Below, piece after piece: positions 1-9,596 of a stretch of DNA of 64,000 nt. Both the position numbers and the translations under genes were made by a program. The stretch covers positions 62,001 through 126,000 of the forward strand of contig JARLHY010000008.1 of NCBI GenBank assembly GCA_031292015.1, in the 5' to 3' direction. This stretch comes from Negativicutes bacterium. Lineage in GTDB: Bacteria; Bacillota_C; Negativicutes; Sporomusales_B; JARLHX01. The notes beneath the pieces are model-generated. The model was given only the letters and a program-made list of their open reading frames with translations, ran no database searches and had not been told where the DNA came from. Position 1 is the first letter of the stretch. Every line of letters begins with the position of its first letter.

Positions 1-2085
1 ACCTATCCCGAGCCTTCGCCTTACGACCGGCTGATTCTGGACGAGATCGTCCGGTATGTCGGCGACGAGGTTGCGGTGGTCGCCGCGGTGGACGAGCCTA
101 CGGCGGTCAAGGCGCTGGGCCTTATCAAGGTCGAGTATGAAGTGTGGGACGCCGTGCTGGATTTCGAAACAGCGAAAGAGCATCCGGCGACGGTTCACCC
201 TGAGGAGGATATCCACTGCAACTACGATATCGGCATGCAGCGGCAAAGAAATGTCGTCTCTTCCCAGAAGGTGGAAGCCGGCGATGTGGAGGAAGAGCTG
301 AAGCAGTGCCCGGTAGTTGTTGAAGAGACCTTTTATACTCAGGCCCAGGCCCATGCGATGATGGAGACCTACCGGGCTTTCAGTCAGCTTGATCATAACG
401 GGCGGCTGGTGGTGGTGTCTTCGACCCAGATTCCCTTTCATGTAAGGCGGCAGTTGGCCCGGGCGCTGCAAGTGCCGGCAAGCAGAATCAGGGTGATCAA
501 ACCGCGAATCGGCGGCGGCTTCGGCGGCAAGCAGACCGGGGCGGTGGAAGTTTTTGCGGCGCTCGTCACGCTGAAAACCGGCAAGCCGGCCAAGCTGGTG
601 TACGACCGGCGGGAAACCTTCAGCTGCACTACCTCCCGCCATGCTTTGAGGCTGAAAGTCCGGCTGGGTGCCGACCGGTCGGGCCTCATCCGGGCCATCG
701 ACATCCAGGGCCTGTCCGACACGGGGGCTTACGGCGAACACGCCTCGACGGTATTCTCGGTGGTCGGCGCCAAAACGCTGCCGCTGTATAACAAGACCAA
801 AGCGGTCCGGGTTGCCGGTGACGTGGTGTACACCAACAAGATGCCGGCCGGGGCGCTGCGGGGCTATGGCGCTACCCAGGGGACCTTTGCCCTGGAATCG
901 GCGGTCAACAAGCTGGCCGCCGAGTTGAACATCGATCCGGCCGAGCTGCGGCTGCGCAATCTGATCCGCGAAGGGGAAAGCTGTCTTGTTCATGCCGACG
1001 CTCTTCTGAAAAGTTCTTCCCTGGCCAGATGCATCGAGAAGGGGCGGGAGCTGATCGGCTGGCGGGAGAAATATCCCCGGACTGTGGCTGACGGCAATAA
1101 GGTCCGGGGCGTGGGCATGGCGGTGACGATGCAGGGGTCGGGGATCGCCGGCATCGATACCGCTTCAGCCGAAATCCGGCTGAATGATGACGGGAATTTT
1201 ACGCTGCTTGTCGGCTCTACCGACATGGGGACAGGCAGTGACACGATCTTAGCCCAGATGGCTGCCGAAGTGCTGGCAACCACACTGGAAAATATTATCG
1301 TCCACGCGGCCGACACCGACGTTTCGCCCTACGACCCCGGCTCTTACGCCTCCAGCACCACCTATGTGACCGGGATGGCGGTGGTGATGGCGGCTCAGGA
1401 CCTGAAACGGCAGATCCTCGAAAGCGGGGCCCGGGAGCTGGCGGCTGAGCCAGGCGAGGTCGTTTTCGACGGGTCGGCCGTCCGGACCGGCAAAGGCGAC
1501 AAGACTGTGCGCCTGCAAAAACTGGCGGAACTTTCGGTGGTGGGTCCGGACCGGCGGCAGTTGGTCGGAACCTCCACTTACGGCAGCAGCGAATCGCCGC
1601 CGCCCTTCGTCGCCGGCTTTGCCGAGGTCGAGGTGGACAGGGAGACAGGCAAGGTGGAGCTTATCGAGTATGTGGCGGTGGTGGACTGCGGCACGGTCAT
1701 CAACCCCAAGCTGGCGAGAATCCAGACAGAGGGCGGGATCGTGCAGGGAATCGGCCTGGCGCTGTTTGAAGAAGTGCGTTACGACAGCAGCGGCAGGCTG
1801 CAGACCGATTCTTTCCTCCAGTACAAGATTCCCTGCCGCAAGGATATCGGCAGGATCACGGTGGCCTTCGAGGAGAGTTTCGAGCCGACAGGGCCCTTTG
1901 GGGCGAAGTCGATTGGGGAAGTGGTCATCAACACCCCGGCGCCGGCCATTGCCCATGCTGTCTATAACGCGGTGGGACTGCGGGCCACGAGTCTTCCCAT
2001 CACCCCGGAAAAGGTCTTTCAGGCGGCGGCGGACAGCGCCGGCGCTCATGGAAAGCAGAAATTGGAGCGTGAGATGGATGTCTGA
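1..2085 (+). CDS. Xanthine dehydrogenase-family molybdenum-binding subunit (5' partial)
   Basis: The reading frame is open from the first base, so the gene starts upstream of the window; 694 codons are visible. It resembles the large molybdopterin-binding subunit of xanthine dehydrogenase/aldehyde oxidase-type hydroxylases. A glycine-rich cofactor motif (IGGGFGGKQTG, near base 510) and the C-terminal FGAKSIGE, whose glutamate is the family's catalytic base, are both present. The N-terminal part with the usual start of the a/b hammerhead domain is outside the window. Its stop overlaps the start of an NCS2 xanthine/uracil-type permease by 8 bases, so uptake and hydroxylation of a purine or related heterocycle is a reasonable inference; the exact substrate cannot be read from sequence. 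FeS and FAD subunits are not visible here and may lie upstream. Confidence 0.9.
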   Translation, partial: TYPEPSPYDRLILDEIVRYVGDEVAVVAAVDEPTAVKALGLIKVEYEVWDAVLDFETAKEHPATVHPEEDIHCNYDIGMQRQRNVVSSQKVEAGDVEEELKQCPVVVEETFYTQAQAHAMMETYRAFSQLDHNGRLVVVSSTQIPFHVRRQLARALQVPASRIRVIKPRIGGGFGGKQTGAVEVFAALVTLKTGKPAKLVYDRRETFSCTTSRHALRLKVRLGADRSGLIRAIDIQGLSDTGAYGEHASTVFSVVGAKTLPLYNKTKAVRVAGDVVYTNKMPAGALRGYGATQGTFALESAVNKLAAELNIDPAELRLRNLIREGESCLVHADALLKSSSLARCIEKGRELIGWREKYPRTVADGNKVRGVGMAVTMQGSGIAGIDTASAEIRLNDDGNFTLLVGSTDMGTGSDTILAQMAAEVLATTLENIIVHAADTDVSPYDPGSYASSTTYVTGMAVVMAAQDLKRQILESGARELAAEPGEVVFDGSAVRTGKGDKTVRLQKLAELSVVGPDRRQLVGTSTYGSSESPPPFVAGFAEVEVDRETGKVELIEYVAVVDCGTVINPKLARIQTEGGIVQGIGLALFEEVRYDSSGRLQTDSFLQYKIPCRKDIGRITVAFEESFEPTGPFGAKSIGEVVINTPAPAIAHAVYNAVGLRATSLPITPEKVFQAAADSAGAHGKQKLEREMDV

Positions 2086-3406
2086 GGAAAAAACAGTCAA
2101 CACAGTGGACGAAATTTTGCCCAAGGGGCAGCTCTTGGCTTACGGGATGCAGCATGTTATGGCGATGTACGCCGGATGCGTCGCTGTCCCGCTGATTATC
2201 GCCAACGCGCTGGGGCTTTCGATGGATCAGCGGATTTACCTGATCAACGCCGATCTGTTCACTGTCGGCATCGCCACCATCATCCAGTCCCTGGGGGTTT
2301 TCAACATGGGAGTACGGCTGCCGGTAGTGCAGGGGGTGTCCTTCGCCGCGGTTACGCCGATGCTGGTGATCGGCGCCAAATCAGGCATCCAGGGAATCTT
2401 CGGCGCGACTATCGCCGCCGGACTGATCGCCTATCTGATCAGCCCCTATTTCAGTCGCCTGATCCGCTTTTTCCCGCCGGTGGTCACCGGCACGATCATA
2501 ACGATTATCGGGGTGTCGCTGCTGCCGGTCGGGGTGCGCTGGGCGGCAGGCGGGGTGCCGACGGCACCTGGTTTTGCCAGTATGGCGAATATTTCGCTGG
2601 CTTTTACGGTGCTGCTTCTTACCATCATTTTTTATCGCGGGCTGAAAGGCTTCTGGAGCAATATCGCCGTCCTGCTGGGACTGGTCAGCGGTACCGTCCT
2701 GGCGGTCTTTGCCGGGATGACCGATTTTTCCCGGGTGGCCGGCGCCGGCTGGTTCGGAATCGCCACACCCTTCGCTTTCGGCATGCCGATCTTCGATGTC
2801 ACTTCCATCGTCACCCTTACCCTGGCGATGCTGGTGATTATGACCGAGACGACAGGCGATATCATCGCCGTGGGGGAAATCGTCGGCAGGCCGGCCAAAC
2901 AGGAGGACCTTGTAAGGGGCCTGAGGGCTGACGGCTTCGCCACCATGCTGGGCGGGGTCATGAATACCTTCCCTTATTCAGCTTTCGCCCAAAATGTCGG
3001 GCTGGTAGGTCTGACCGGGGTAAGGAGCCGCTTTGTGGTGGTGACCGCCGGCGTCATCCTCATGGCTTTGGGCCTGTTTCCCAAGGCTGCCGCGGTGGTG
3101 GCAGCCATTCCCAACCCGGTGCTGGGCGGGGCGGGTATCGCCATGTTCGGCATGGTGGCCGCCAGCGGCATCAGGTCGTTGTCCAAGGTCAGTTTCGAAG
3201 GCAATCACAACGCGATGATCGTCGCCGTCAGCATCGGTGTCGGGTTAATCCCGCTGGCGGTACCGACCTTTTATCAGAATTTCCCGGAATGGGCCAGGAT
3301 GATTCTCCAGAGCGGCATTACTGTCGGCAGCCTTGTGGCGGTGGTGCTGAACATCTGTTTCAACGAGATCGGCGGCAAGAAAGCAGAACCGGCCGGAAGC
3401 CGCTGA
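2078..3406 (+). CDS. NCS2 family xanthine/uracil permease
   Basis: The 442-residue inner-membrane protein has about 12-14 hydrophobic segments and begins MSEEKTVNTVDEILP. The longer open frame starting near 1619 is ignored because it only runs through the preceding gene. Family features are visible: an N-terminal GMQHVMAMYAGCVAVPL segment and the TETTGDIIAVGEIVGRP motif in the middle, typical of nucleobase:cation symporters of the PbuX/PucK/UraA group. Start chosen at ATG 2078 because it overlaps the stop of the molybdenum hydroxylase subunit and is preceded by a TGGAG-like site. Co-transcription with the hydroxylase suggests purine or xanthine transport; uracil or uric acid are alternatives. 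Confidence 0.92.
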   Translation: MSEEKTVNTVDEILPKGQLLAYGMQHVMAMYAGCVAVPLIIANALGLSMDQRIYLINADLFTVGIATIIQSLGVFNMGVRLPVVQGVSFAAVTPMLVIGAKSGIQGIFGATIAAGLIAYLISPYFSRLIRFFPPVVTGTIITIIGVSLLPVGVRWAAGGVPTAPGFASMANISLAFTVLLLTIIFYRGLKGFWSNIAVLLGLVSGTVLAVFAGMTDFSRVAGAGWFGIATPFAFGMPIFDVTSIVTLTLAMLVIMTETTGDIIAVGEIVGRPAKQEDLVRGLRADGFATMLGGVMNTFPYSAFAQNVGLVGLTGVRSRFVVVTAGVILMALGLFPKAAAVVAAIPNPVLGGAGIAMFGMVAASGIRSLSKVSFEGNHNAMIVAVSIGVGLIPLAVPTFYQNFPEWARMILQSGITVGSLVAVVLNICFNEIGGKKAEPAGSR

Positions 3407-3468
3407 GGTTGTCTGCCGGCAGGGGCGCGGCCGCTGCCGGAGCTAGTTAAATGCTATTATTGCACTGA

Positions 3469-3506
3469 GGCGCCGGGTGAAGTAATTCCCGGGCCTTTTT
3501 TCTTTT
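3469..3506 (+). terminator. Probable Rho-independent terminator after the permease
   Basis: A GC-rich inverted repeat (GCCGGG near 3472 with CCCGGGC near 3488, slightly imperfect) is followed by CCTTTTTTCTTTT. It lies 60 bases after the permease stop. Confidence 0.5.
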
Positions 3507-3645
3507 GCCGCCGAGGCGGTTAAACGACAGGAATGACCAAGGTTGGAATGGGTTGGCCAGTGCAAGGGGCTGGCGAATGATGTATAATAAAGATTATTAC
3601 TTTTTTCGCTCAGGCTGTCTGCCAAGTCGGGAAGAGGAGGAGAAG

Positions 3646-5358
3646 ATGGTTAAACAGAGCTTTATCAGCCAAACCTGGCGACTCACCAGGGTTTACTGGC
3701 GATCAAAGGAAAAGTGGGGAGCGCGGCTGCTGCTTGCGGTCATCGTCGGCCTCACCCTCGGGAACGTATATATCCTGGTGCTTTTAAACGCCTGGAACAA
3801 CCGGTTCTATAATGCCCTGCAGAACTATGACAAGGGCGATTTTTTCAGCGCCCTGGGGCAGTTTTCGATACTGGCCGGCCTGTTCATCATTATCGCCGTG
3901 TATGAGCAGTATTTGCAGCAGATGCTGGAAATCAAGTGGCGGCGGTGGCTGACCGAGCATTACCTGGGCGACTGGATGGAGGGGCAGACCTATTACCGTC
4001 TGCAACTTGTCGACAATAACACCGACAATCCCGACCAGCGTATCAGTGAAGACTTGCAGCAGTTCGTGTCGTTGACTCTCCGGCTTTCGCTGGGGCTTCT
4101 GAAGGCCAGCGTCACGCTGGTATCTTTTGTGGTGATACTGTGGACGCTTTCGGGGACGCTGACAGTACCGCTCGGAGGCAGTGAGATAGCCATACCCGGC
4201 TATATGGTCTGGGTGGCGATCATTTACGCCGCCGTCGGCACGTGGTTGACATCAAAAATCGGCCGGCCGCTGGTGGGTATCAATTTCAACCAGCAGCGGT
4301 TCGAAGCGGATTTCCGTTTCAGTCTGGTGCGACTGCGGGAAAACAGTGAGAGCATCGCTTTTTACAAGGGAGAGCGGCAGGAGCAGCAGAATTTTGCTAA
4401 ACGCTTTGAGAAGGTGTTCGGCAATTTCCGCCAACTGATGAATCAGCAGAAAAAATTGACCTGGTTTACTGCCGGCTACAGCCAGATCGCGATTATCTTC
4501 CCGTTTGTCGTGGCCGCGCCACGCTATTTCAGCAACCAGATCCAGCTGGGCGGGCTGGTGCAGACCGCCTCGGCCTTCGGACGGGTCCAGGATGCGCTGT
4601 CCTTTTTTGTTGAAAGCTATTCGGTGCTGGCCCAGTGGCAGGCGGTGGTCAACCGTCTGACCGGCTTTGTCAACAATATGGAGCAGGTGCGGACGATGCC
4701 GCGGGAAAATCTGGTTCAGATCCATCACGATGCCGGACCGGCGTTTGCGGTGGCGGGGCTGAACGTCGGACTGCCTGACGGAACCCGGCTGCTTACCGGA
4801 CTGGAACTAAGGCTTAACCCGGGGGATTCGCTACTCATCACCGGACCGTCCGGCTGCGGCAAAAGTACGCTTATGCGGACTCTGGCCGGCATCTGGCCGT
4901 TCGGCGAGGGCAGCATCCGTATTCCCCGGGGACAGCGGGTACTGTTTTTGCCGCAAAAATCGTACCTGCCTCTGGGAACGCTGCGGGACGCCATCCTCTA
5001 TCCCCACAGTGCAGGCTGGGCGACCGACGAGGTCATCGCCAGGGCCATGGAGCTATGTAAGCTGGGCGAATGGGTGGGCCAACTGGACCGGATGGAAAAC
5101 TGGGCTCAGGTGCTTTCTCTGGGTGAACAGCAGCGAGTCGCGTTTGCCCGGGTCATACTGCAAAAACCGCAGTGGCTGTTCCTGGATGAGGCGACGTCGG
5201 CGCTGGACGAACCGACCGAGAGCGCTATGTACGAATTGCTGCGCGAAGAACTCCAGGATCCGGCGATCATCAGTGTGGGTCACCGTCAGACGCTGGTCAA
5301 GTATCATCGCTCAAGGCTAAGGATTGATAAAAAGGGCGACTGGAACCTGGCCGGCTAG
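3646..5358 (+). CDS. ABC transporter, fused membrane and ATPase domains (SbmA/YddA/ABCD type)
   Basis: The 570-residue protein has an N-terminal membrane domain (about residues 1-330, with the segment AWNNRFYNALQNYD typical of SbmA/BacA and ABCD-like exporters) fused to a nucleotide-binding domain. Walker A is GPSGCGKST, the signature is LSLGEQQRVAFAR, and Walker B plus catalytic glutamate is WLFLDEATSALD. I chose ATG 3646 because AAGAGGAGGAG precedes it at proper spacing; the frame remains open upstream to 3505 but that stretch looks like leader. Relatives carry peptides, vitamin B12 or acyl compounds. The gene stands alone between terminators, so the substrate is unknown. Confidence 0.88.
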   Translation: MVKQSFISQTWRLTRVYWRSKEKWGARLLLAVIVGLTLGNVYILVLLNAWNNRFYNALQNYDKGDFFSALGQFSILAGLFIIIAVYEQYLQQMLEIKWRRWLTEHYLGDWMEGQTYYRLQLVDNNTDNPDQRISEDLQQFVSLTLRLSLGLLKASVTLVSFVVILWTLSGTLTVPLGGSEIAIPGYMVWVAIIYAAVGTWLTSKIGRPLVGINFNQQRFEADFRFSLVRLRENSESIAFYKGERQEQQNFAKRFEKVFGNFRQLMNQQKKLTWFTAGYSQIAIIFPFVVAAPRYFSNQIQLGGLVQTASAFGRVQDALSFFVESYSVLAQWQAVVNRLTGFVNNMEQVRTMPRENLVQIHHDAGPAFAVAGLNVGLPDGTRLLTGLELRLNPGDSLLITGPSGCGKSTLMRTLAGIWPFGEGSIRIPRGQRVLFLPQKSYLPLGTLRDAILYPHSAGWATDEVIARAMELCKLGEWVGQLDRMENWAQVLSLGEQQRVAFARVILQKPQWLFLDEATSALDEPTESAMYELLREELQDPAIISVGHRQTLVKYHRSRLRIDKKGDWNLAG

Positions 5359-5439
5359 GAAGACTGTCGACATTGCGGGGCCGCAAGGGGCCGGACGTCG
5401 GAGCTCCGGCTGAAAACGCCGTAATTTGCTGTACTCCGA

Positions 5440-5472
5440 GCCGCCTGTCATGGTGACAGGCGGCTTTTGCCT
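5440..5472 (+). terminator. Rho-independent terminator after the ABC transporter
   Basis: A perfect 11-bp stem GCCGCCTGTCA / TGACAGGCGGC with a three-base loop is followed by TTTTGCC. Confidence 0.85.
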
Positions 5473-5548
5473 TTTCGGGCAGGAGTTTCGCAGTGGGCGG
5501 CTAATAACTATTGTCAGAAGCTGATGTGAACGGATAAGGAGAAAGGTT

Positions 5549-6226
5549 ATGCTTTATTTACTGGACACCGGCAATATCGATGATATCAAACGGGCCTGCG
5601 ACTTGTATCCGATAACCGGAGTAACGACAAATCCGACGCTGATCGCCAGGGAGCGAAGCGATTTTCTCGGGCTGTTGGCGCGGATCAGGGAAGTTATCGG
5701 TGCGGATGCCATGCTGCATGTTCAGGCCGTCAGCAAAGCAGCGGCGGGAATTGTTGAGGAGGCCTGTTATCTTTATGAGCAGGTCGGCGGCAACCTGTAT
5801 GTGAAAATACCGGTGATGGCCGAGGGCATCAAGGCCATCAAGCTACTCAAGCGTCTGGGTATCAAGACCACCGCGACGGCGGTTTTCACGCCGCCGCAGG
5901 CGCTGATGGCCGCGGTGGCCGGCTCGGACTTCGTGGCCCCTTATGTGAACCGGCTGGATAATATCTGCGGCGACGGGGTCCGGGTCGTCGGCGAGATCGT
6001 CGAATTGTTCCGGGTCCACAATCTTCCCACCCGGGTGCTGGCAGCCAGTTTCAAGAACACCGAGCAGGTGCACCAGGCCAGCCTGGCCGGCAGTCAGGCC
6101 GTGACCGTGAGCCCGGAGATCCTCGATTTGCTGTTGGGTCATCCCTTGACCGGCGCCAGTGTCGAGCAGTTTGTAAAGGACTGGGAAGGCGTTTACGGGC
6201 CGGGGAAAGTGACGACCGACGTCTAG
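5549..6226 (+). CDS. Transaldolase / fructose-6-phosphate aldolase family protein
   Basis: The 225-residue cytosolic protein has the short transaldolase (TalC/Fsa) length rather than the long TalB length. Its start, MLYLLDTGNIDDIKRA, and the following GVTTNPTLIARE are the family's N-terminal hallmark. The Schiff-base lysine is the K in NLYVKIPVMAEG. The start is ATG 5549 behind AAGGAGAAAGG. Fsa-type proteins cleave fructose-6-phosphate or make C-C bonds with dihydroxyacetone; true transaldolase activity is also possible for this subgroup. It is monocistronic, flanked by terminators on both sides, so context does not narrow the role. Confidence 0.9.
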   Translation: MLYLLDTGNIDDIKRACDLYPITGVTTNPTLIARERSDFLGLLARIREVIGADAMLHVQAVSKAAAGIVEEACYLYEQVGGNLYVKIPVMAEGIKAIKLLKRLGIKTTATAVFTPPQALMAAVAGSDFVAPYVNRLDNICGDGVRVVGEIVELFRVHNLPTRVLAASFKNTEQVHQASLAGSQAVTVSPEILDLLLGHPLTGASVEQFVKDWEGVYGPGKVTTDV

Positions 6227-6342
6227 GGACGGTGCTGGCGACATGTGATAATGCACAGCGCGGACGGCAATATCTATTCATCCGCACATAGACAGTGAAA
6301 GGATTACCTGGTATGCTTTACCAATAAGGCAACCCCGAGAGC

Positions 6343-6380
6343 AAAGGCGCTATAACTAGTTATAGCGCCTTTATCTTTTT
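6343..6380 (+). terminator. Perfect palindromic terminator
   Basis: A 30-base perfect palindrome (AAAGGCGCTATAACTA and its complement, 6343-6372) is followed by ATCTTTTT. It should stop transcription from the aldolase gene and may work in both directions. Confidence 0.85.
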
Positions 6381-6488
6381 GTCAGCCTGACAACCAAAAC
6401 GAGAAATGACAAGGAGGCGAAAACAGGCAGGTTTTGTTGTTTTGCTGTGGAGGTGTCGAGATAATCAAATGTCGGGGAGGTAACTATT

Positions 6489-7646
6489 GTGTTCAAAAAA
6501 GCGGCTATTCTAATTATTGTCATCACTATAGGCGCGGCCATGCTGGTAAGCGGCTGCGGCAATTCCGGCAGCAACGAAATTAAAATCGGGGCACTGTTTG
6601 AACTGACTGGCGGACAATCGGCTTTTGGCACTTCAAGTCTGAACGGTGTCAGTCTGGCCTTGAAGGAGATCAACGCCAAGGGTGGATTATTAGGCAAGAA
6701 ACTGGTGCTGGTGAACGGCGATAACAAGAGCGAACCTTCCGAGGCTGCCAATGCAATCACGAAACTGATTACTCAAGACAAGGTCGTGGCGGTTGTCGGA
6801 TCGACAACCAGTTCCAACACGATCGCCGCCTCCGCAGTGGCCATGTCCAACAAGGTACCGCTGATTTCTCCTGTAGCCACCAATCCTCGTGTAACGGTGG
6901 ATGATGGCGGCAAAGTAAAGGATTATGTGTTTAGGGCCTGTTTTATCGATCCGTTTCAGGGGACGGTAGGGGCGAACTATGCGTCTAAATCCCTCAAAGC
7001 AAAAACGGCGGCAATCTATGTCGATAATTCCAGTGACTATAGCAAGGGACTGGCTAAATTCTTCCGTGAAGCTTTTACAAAAGCCGGCGGGGAGATTGTG
7101 GCTGAAGAGGCCTATCTGCAAAAGGATCAGGATTTCAAAGCCACTCTGACGAAGATCAAATCGACGAATCCTGACGTTATCTATGTGCCCGGGTATTACG
7201 AGGAAGTGGGGAAAATAATCAAGCAGGCCCGGGAGCTTGGTGTAACAGTGGCGTTCCTCGGCGGCGACGGCTGGGATTCGCCCAAGCTGCCGGAAATCGC
7301 CGGTGCCGATGTTCTGAACAATACGTATTTCACCAGTCATTATTCGCCGGAAGACAAAAATCCGATTGTCGCGACTTTTGTCGATAAGTACAAAAAGGAT
7401 TACGGTATTGTTCCCGACGCATATGCCGCTCTCGGCTACGATACGATGATGTTGCTGGCCGACGCCATCACCCGCGCCGGAAGTACCGATGCCGACAAAA
7501 TCAAGGATGCACTTGTCGCGGCCAAAGGATTCAAGGCCGTAACAGGGGACATCACCATCAATAAAACCCATGACGCCGACAAGAGCGCGGTAATCCTGGA
7601 ATTTAAGGAAGGAAAACAGGTATATAAAGATACTGTAAGTCCGTAG
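6489..7646 (+). CDS. Branched-chain amino acid-type ABC transporter substrate-binding lipoprotein
   Basis: The 385-residue precursor has a lipoprotein signal peptide: basic MFKKA, a hydrophobic stretch and the lipobox LVSGC. The mature part begins SGSNEIKIGALFELTGGQSAFG, the typical start of LivJ/type-1 periplasmic binding proteins, and continues with the domain order of that family (VVGSTTSSNTIAAS, SPVATNPRVT). The start is GTG 6489 behind GGGGAGGT. It would capture a branched-chain amino acid, an aromatic acid or a short amide and hand it to a LivHMGF permease. None of those permease or ATPase genes is adjacent, so this is an orphan binding protein that either uses a transporter encoded elsewhere or acts as a sensor. 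Confidence 0.9.
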   Translation: MFKKAAILIIVITIGAAMLVSGCGNSGSNEIKIGALFELTGGQSAFGTSSLNGVSLALKEINAKGGLLGKKLVLVNGDNKSEPSEAANAITKLITQDKVVAVVGSTTSSNTIAASAVAMSNKVPLISPVATNPRVTVDDGGKVKDYVFRACFIDPFQGTVGANYASKSLKAKTAAIYVDNSSDYSKGLAKFFREAFTKAGGEIVAEEAYLQKDQDFKATLTKIKSTNPDVIYVPGYYEEVGKIIKQARELGVTVAFLGGDGWDSPKLPEIAGADVLNNTYFTSHYSPEDKNPIVATFVDKYKKDYGIVPDAYAALGYDTMMLLADAITRAGSTDADKIKDALVAAKGFKAVTGDITINKTHDADKSAVILEFKEGKQVYKDTVSP

Positions 7647-7717
7647 CTTTCAGCCCGCCGGCGCCAGTGCCGCGCAGTTTGGCAGGGGGCGGGCTCCGCG
7701 GGGACGGTAGAAATAGA

Positions 7718-7754
7718 GGACTGCAGGGCAGAGCGCCCTGCAGTCCTTTATTTT
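7718..7754 (+). terminator. Rho-independent terminator after the binding protein
   Basis: The stem GGACTGCAGGGC / GCCCTGCAGTCC (loop AGAGC-like) is followed by TTTATTTTCG. Confidence 0.85.
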
Positions 7755-7870
7755 CGTAAACGGAAGACGCAGACAAGGTTAAAAAAGTACAGAGTCATAA
7801 ATACTTCTGGTGATCGGGCTGAGATCTGTTTTACAATAGTATGTGACGGTCAAGCGAGGGGATGGGGTAT

Positions 7871-9217
7871 GTGGTGAACAGCCAGTGGCAGCAGCGGATC
7901 AAGAGACTTAACCGGCAAAGATGGGTGGTTTGGGTGCCTGTGGCGCTGGCCTTTCTGGCCTCTTACTTTCATCGTACCGCCACAGGCGTGGTAGCTGACA
8001 GTCTGATGCGGGAATTCCCTTTTTCCCGGGCGGCCGAAATGGGAGGGCTGGCTTCGGTCTATTTTTATTGTTATGCCGCCATGCAGCTGCCGGCCGGCGT
8101 GTTGGCCGATTTTTACGGGCCGCGGCGGACCATTTCCCTGGCGCTTCTTCTTGCCGCCGCCGGAGCGGTGATCTTTGCCCGGGCCGAAAGCATCACCGCC
8201 CTTTATGCCGGCCGGTTGCTGTCAAGCCTCGGAGTCGGTTTGATTTATGTCAATATTGTGAAGATCCATGCCGAGTGGTTCCGGGGCCGTGAGTTTGGGA
8301 CAATGACCGGCTTGGTAGTTATGACCGGCAGTGCCGGATTTTTGCTGGCGGCGACGCCGCTGGCTTTTGTGGTGGAATCGTATGGCTGGCGCAATGCCTT
8401 CCTGATGATTGCGGCTTATTCGCTGATTGTTGCCGCCGGCTGCTGGCTGCTGGTGCGGGACAGGCCGACAGATGCCGGACTGCCTTCGATGGCGGAGGTG
8501 GAGGCGAAGGAAAGCGGGATAGGGACAATGGCTTTGGCCGAAACCTGCAGCATCGGTGACAGCCTGAAAACCGTGATGAGCAATCCCTTTACCTGGTGGC
8601 CGTTTCTGGCATCGATGACGGTGTATGGGGTTTATATGGCCTTCATGGGTCTTTGGGGCGTGCCCTATTTTATGCAGGTCTACGGCATGTCCAGGATCGC
8701 CGCCGCCAATATCGTTCTGGTTATGGCGGCCGGCACGATGCTGGGAGGGTTGGCGGTCGGGGTCCTGTCCGACCGTTTGGGGCTCAGACGCGGACCCAGT
8801 GTCTGGTGCACCTGCGTTTTTTTTGCGGTATGGCTGCTGCTGACGGTCTGGGAGGGCGGAAGACCGCCGGTATGGGCTCTGTACCCGTTGTGCTTCGTTC
8901 TGGGAGTGAGCGTGTCGGGAGTGAACCTTAACGTGGCCTGCGGGAAGGAAGTGAATCCGCCGCGGATGACGGGAATTGCCGCCGGGATCGTCAATTCGGG
9001 GTCGTTTGTCGGGGCCGCGCTGGTGCAGCCTGCCTTCGGCTGGCTGCTGGACCGCCACTGGCAGGGAGCAGTGGAGCAGGGGGTCAGAATTTATCCCCTC
9101 GCGGCGTATCAAAGCGCCTTCTGGTTTTGTGCCGCCGTCCTGCTGCTTGGTGTAGTGTCGGCCTTGCTGATCCGAGAAACGAAAGGGGTCAATATCTGGC
9201 TCGGGCCGCTGCGGTGA
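7871..9217 (+). CDS. MFS transporter
   Basis: The protein of about 448 residues has twelve predicted membrane segments. Its N-terminal half resembles NarK/GlpT/ACS-like major facilitators (SYFHRTATGVVADSL, then the loop 2-3 motif GVLADFYGPRRT). ATG 7862 abuts the GAGGGG ribosome binding site, so the GTG at 7871 with nine-base spacing is preferred; the difference is three residues. The second half repeats the motif as VGVLSDRLGLRRG. No substrate can be assigned. It is a single gene with its own terminator, and an AT-rich TACAAT promoter-like box lies near 7831. Confidence 0.85.
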   Translation: MVNSQWQQRIKRLNRQRWVVWVPVALAFLASYFHRTATGVVADSLMREFPFSRAAEMGGLASVYFYCYAAMQLPAGVLADFYGPRRTISLALLLAAAGAVIFARAESITALYAGRLLSSLGVGLIYVNIVKIHAEWFRGREFGTMTGLVVMTGSAGFLLAATPLAFVVESYGWRNAFLMIAAYSLIVAAGCWLLVRDRPTDAGLPSMAEVEAKESGIGTMALAETCSIGDSLKTVMSNPFTWWPFLASMTVYGVYMAFMGLWGVPYFMQVYGMSRIAAANIVLVMAAGTMLGGLAVGVLSDRLGLRRGPSVWCTCVFFAVWLLLTVWEGGRPPVWALYPLCFVLGVSVSGVNLNVACGKEVNPPRMTGIAAGIVNSGSFVGAALVQPAFGWLLDRHWQGAVEQGVRIYPLAAYQSAFWFCAAVLLLGVVSALLIRETKGVNIWLGPLR

Positions 9218-9278
9218 CCGGCAGACAGCCGGATGATATCTCCGGTTTCGCTGATGAGGCATTTCATAGTTCATGACG

Positions 9279-9319
9279 AAAGCGCACGGTCCTTTTGCCG
9301 GAAGGTCCATGCGCTTTTT
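9279..9319 (+). terminator. Probable terminator after the MFS gene
   Basis: An imperfect stem AAAGCGCACGGTCC / GGTCCATGCGCTTT is followed by TTG. The 277 bases from here to the next start hold no other convincing feature. Confidence 0.7.
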
Positions 9320-9596
9320 GTCATCATCCTGTCGTGGTCTGTGCGGTAAGGTCGAACAGAGCGACCGTGACTTGTCCCATTGACCGGAATATATAGTGCT
9401 TTGACGCAGGCTGTTCAGTTGGTCGCACATATCGACAAATAACTGGGTTTTTTAGCAAAAAAAGGGTAATTATTCCTCTTGGCGAAGAACTTAATCAGTA
9501 TAGCGAAGCGGTGCTTCGGCTGCAGACGCTTTAGAATGAATGGAGAGTGAACGATACAGTAGGAAAGCGAACAATTCAGCGAAGGGGGTAAGATGT

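Noticed and set aside
1619..2077. Extended N-terminus of the permease frame (595 residues)
   Set aside because: The upstream part lies fully within the molybdenum hydroxylase gene; ATG 2078 gives the family-typical start.
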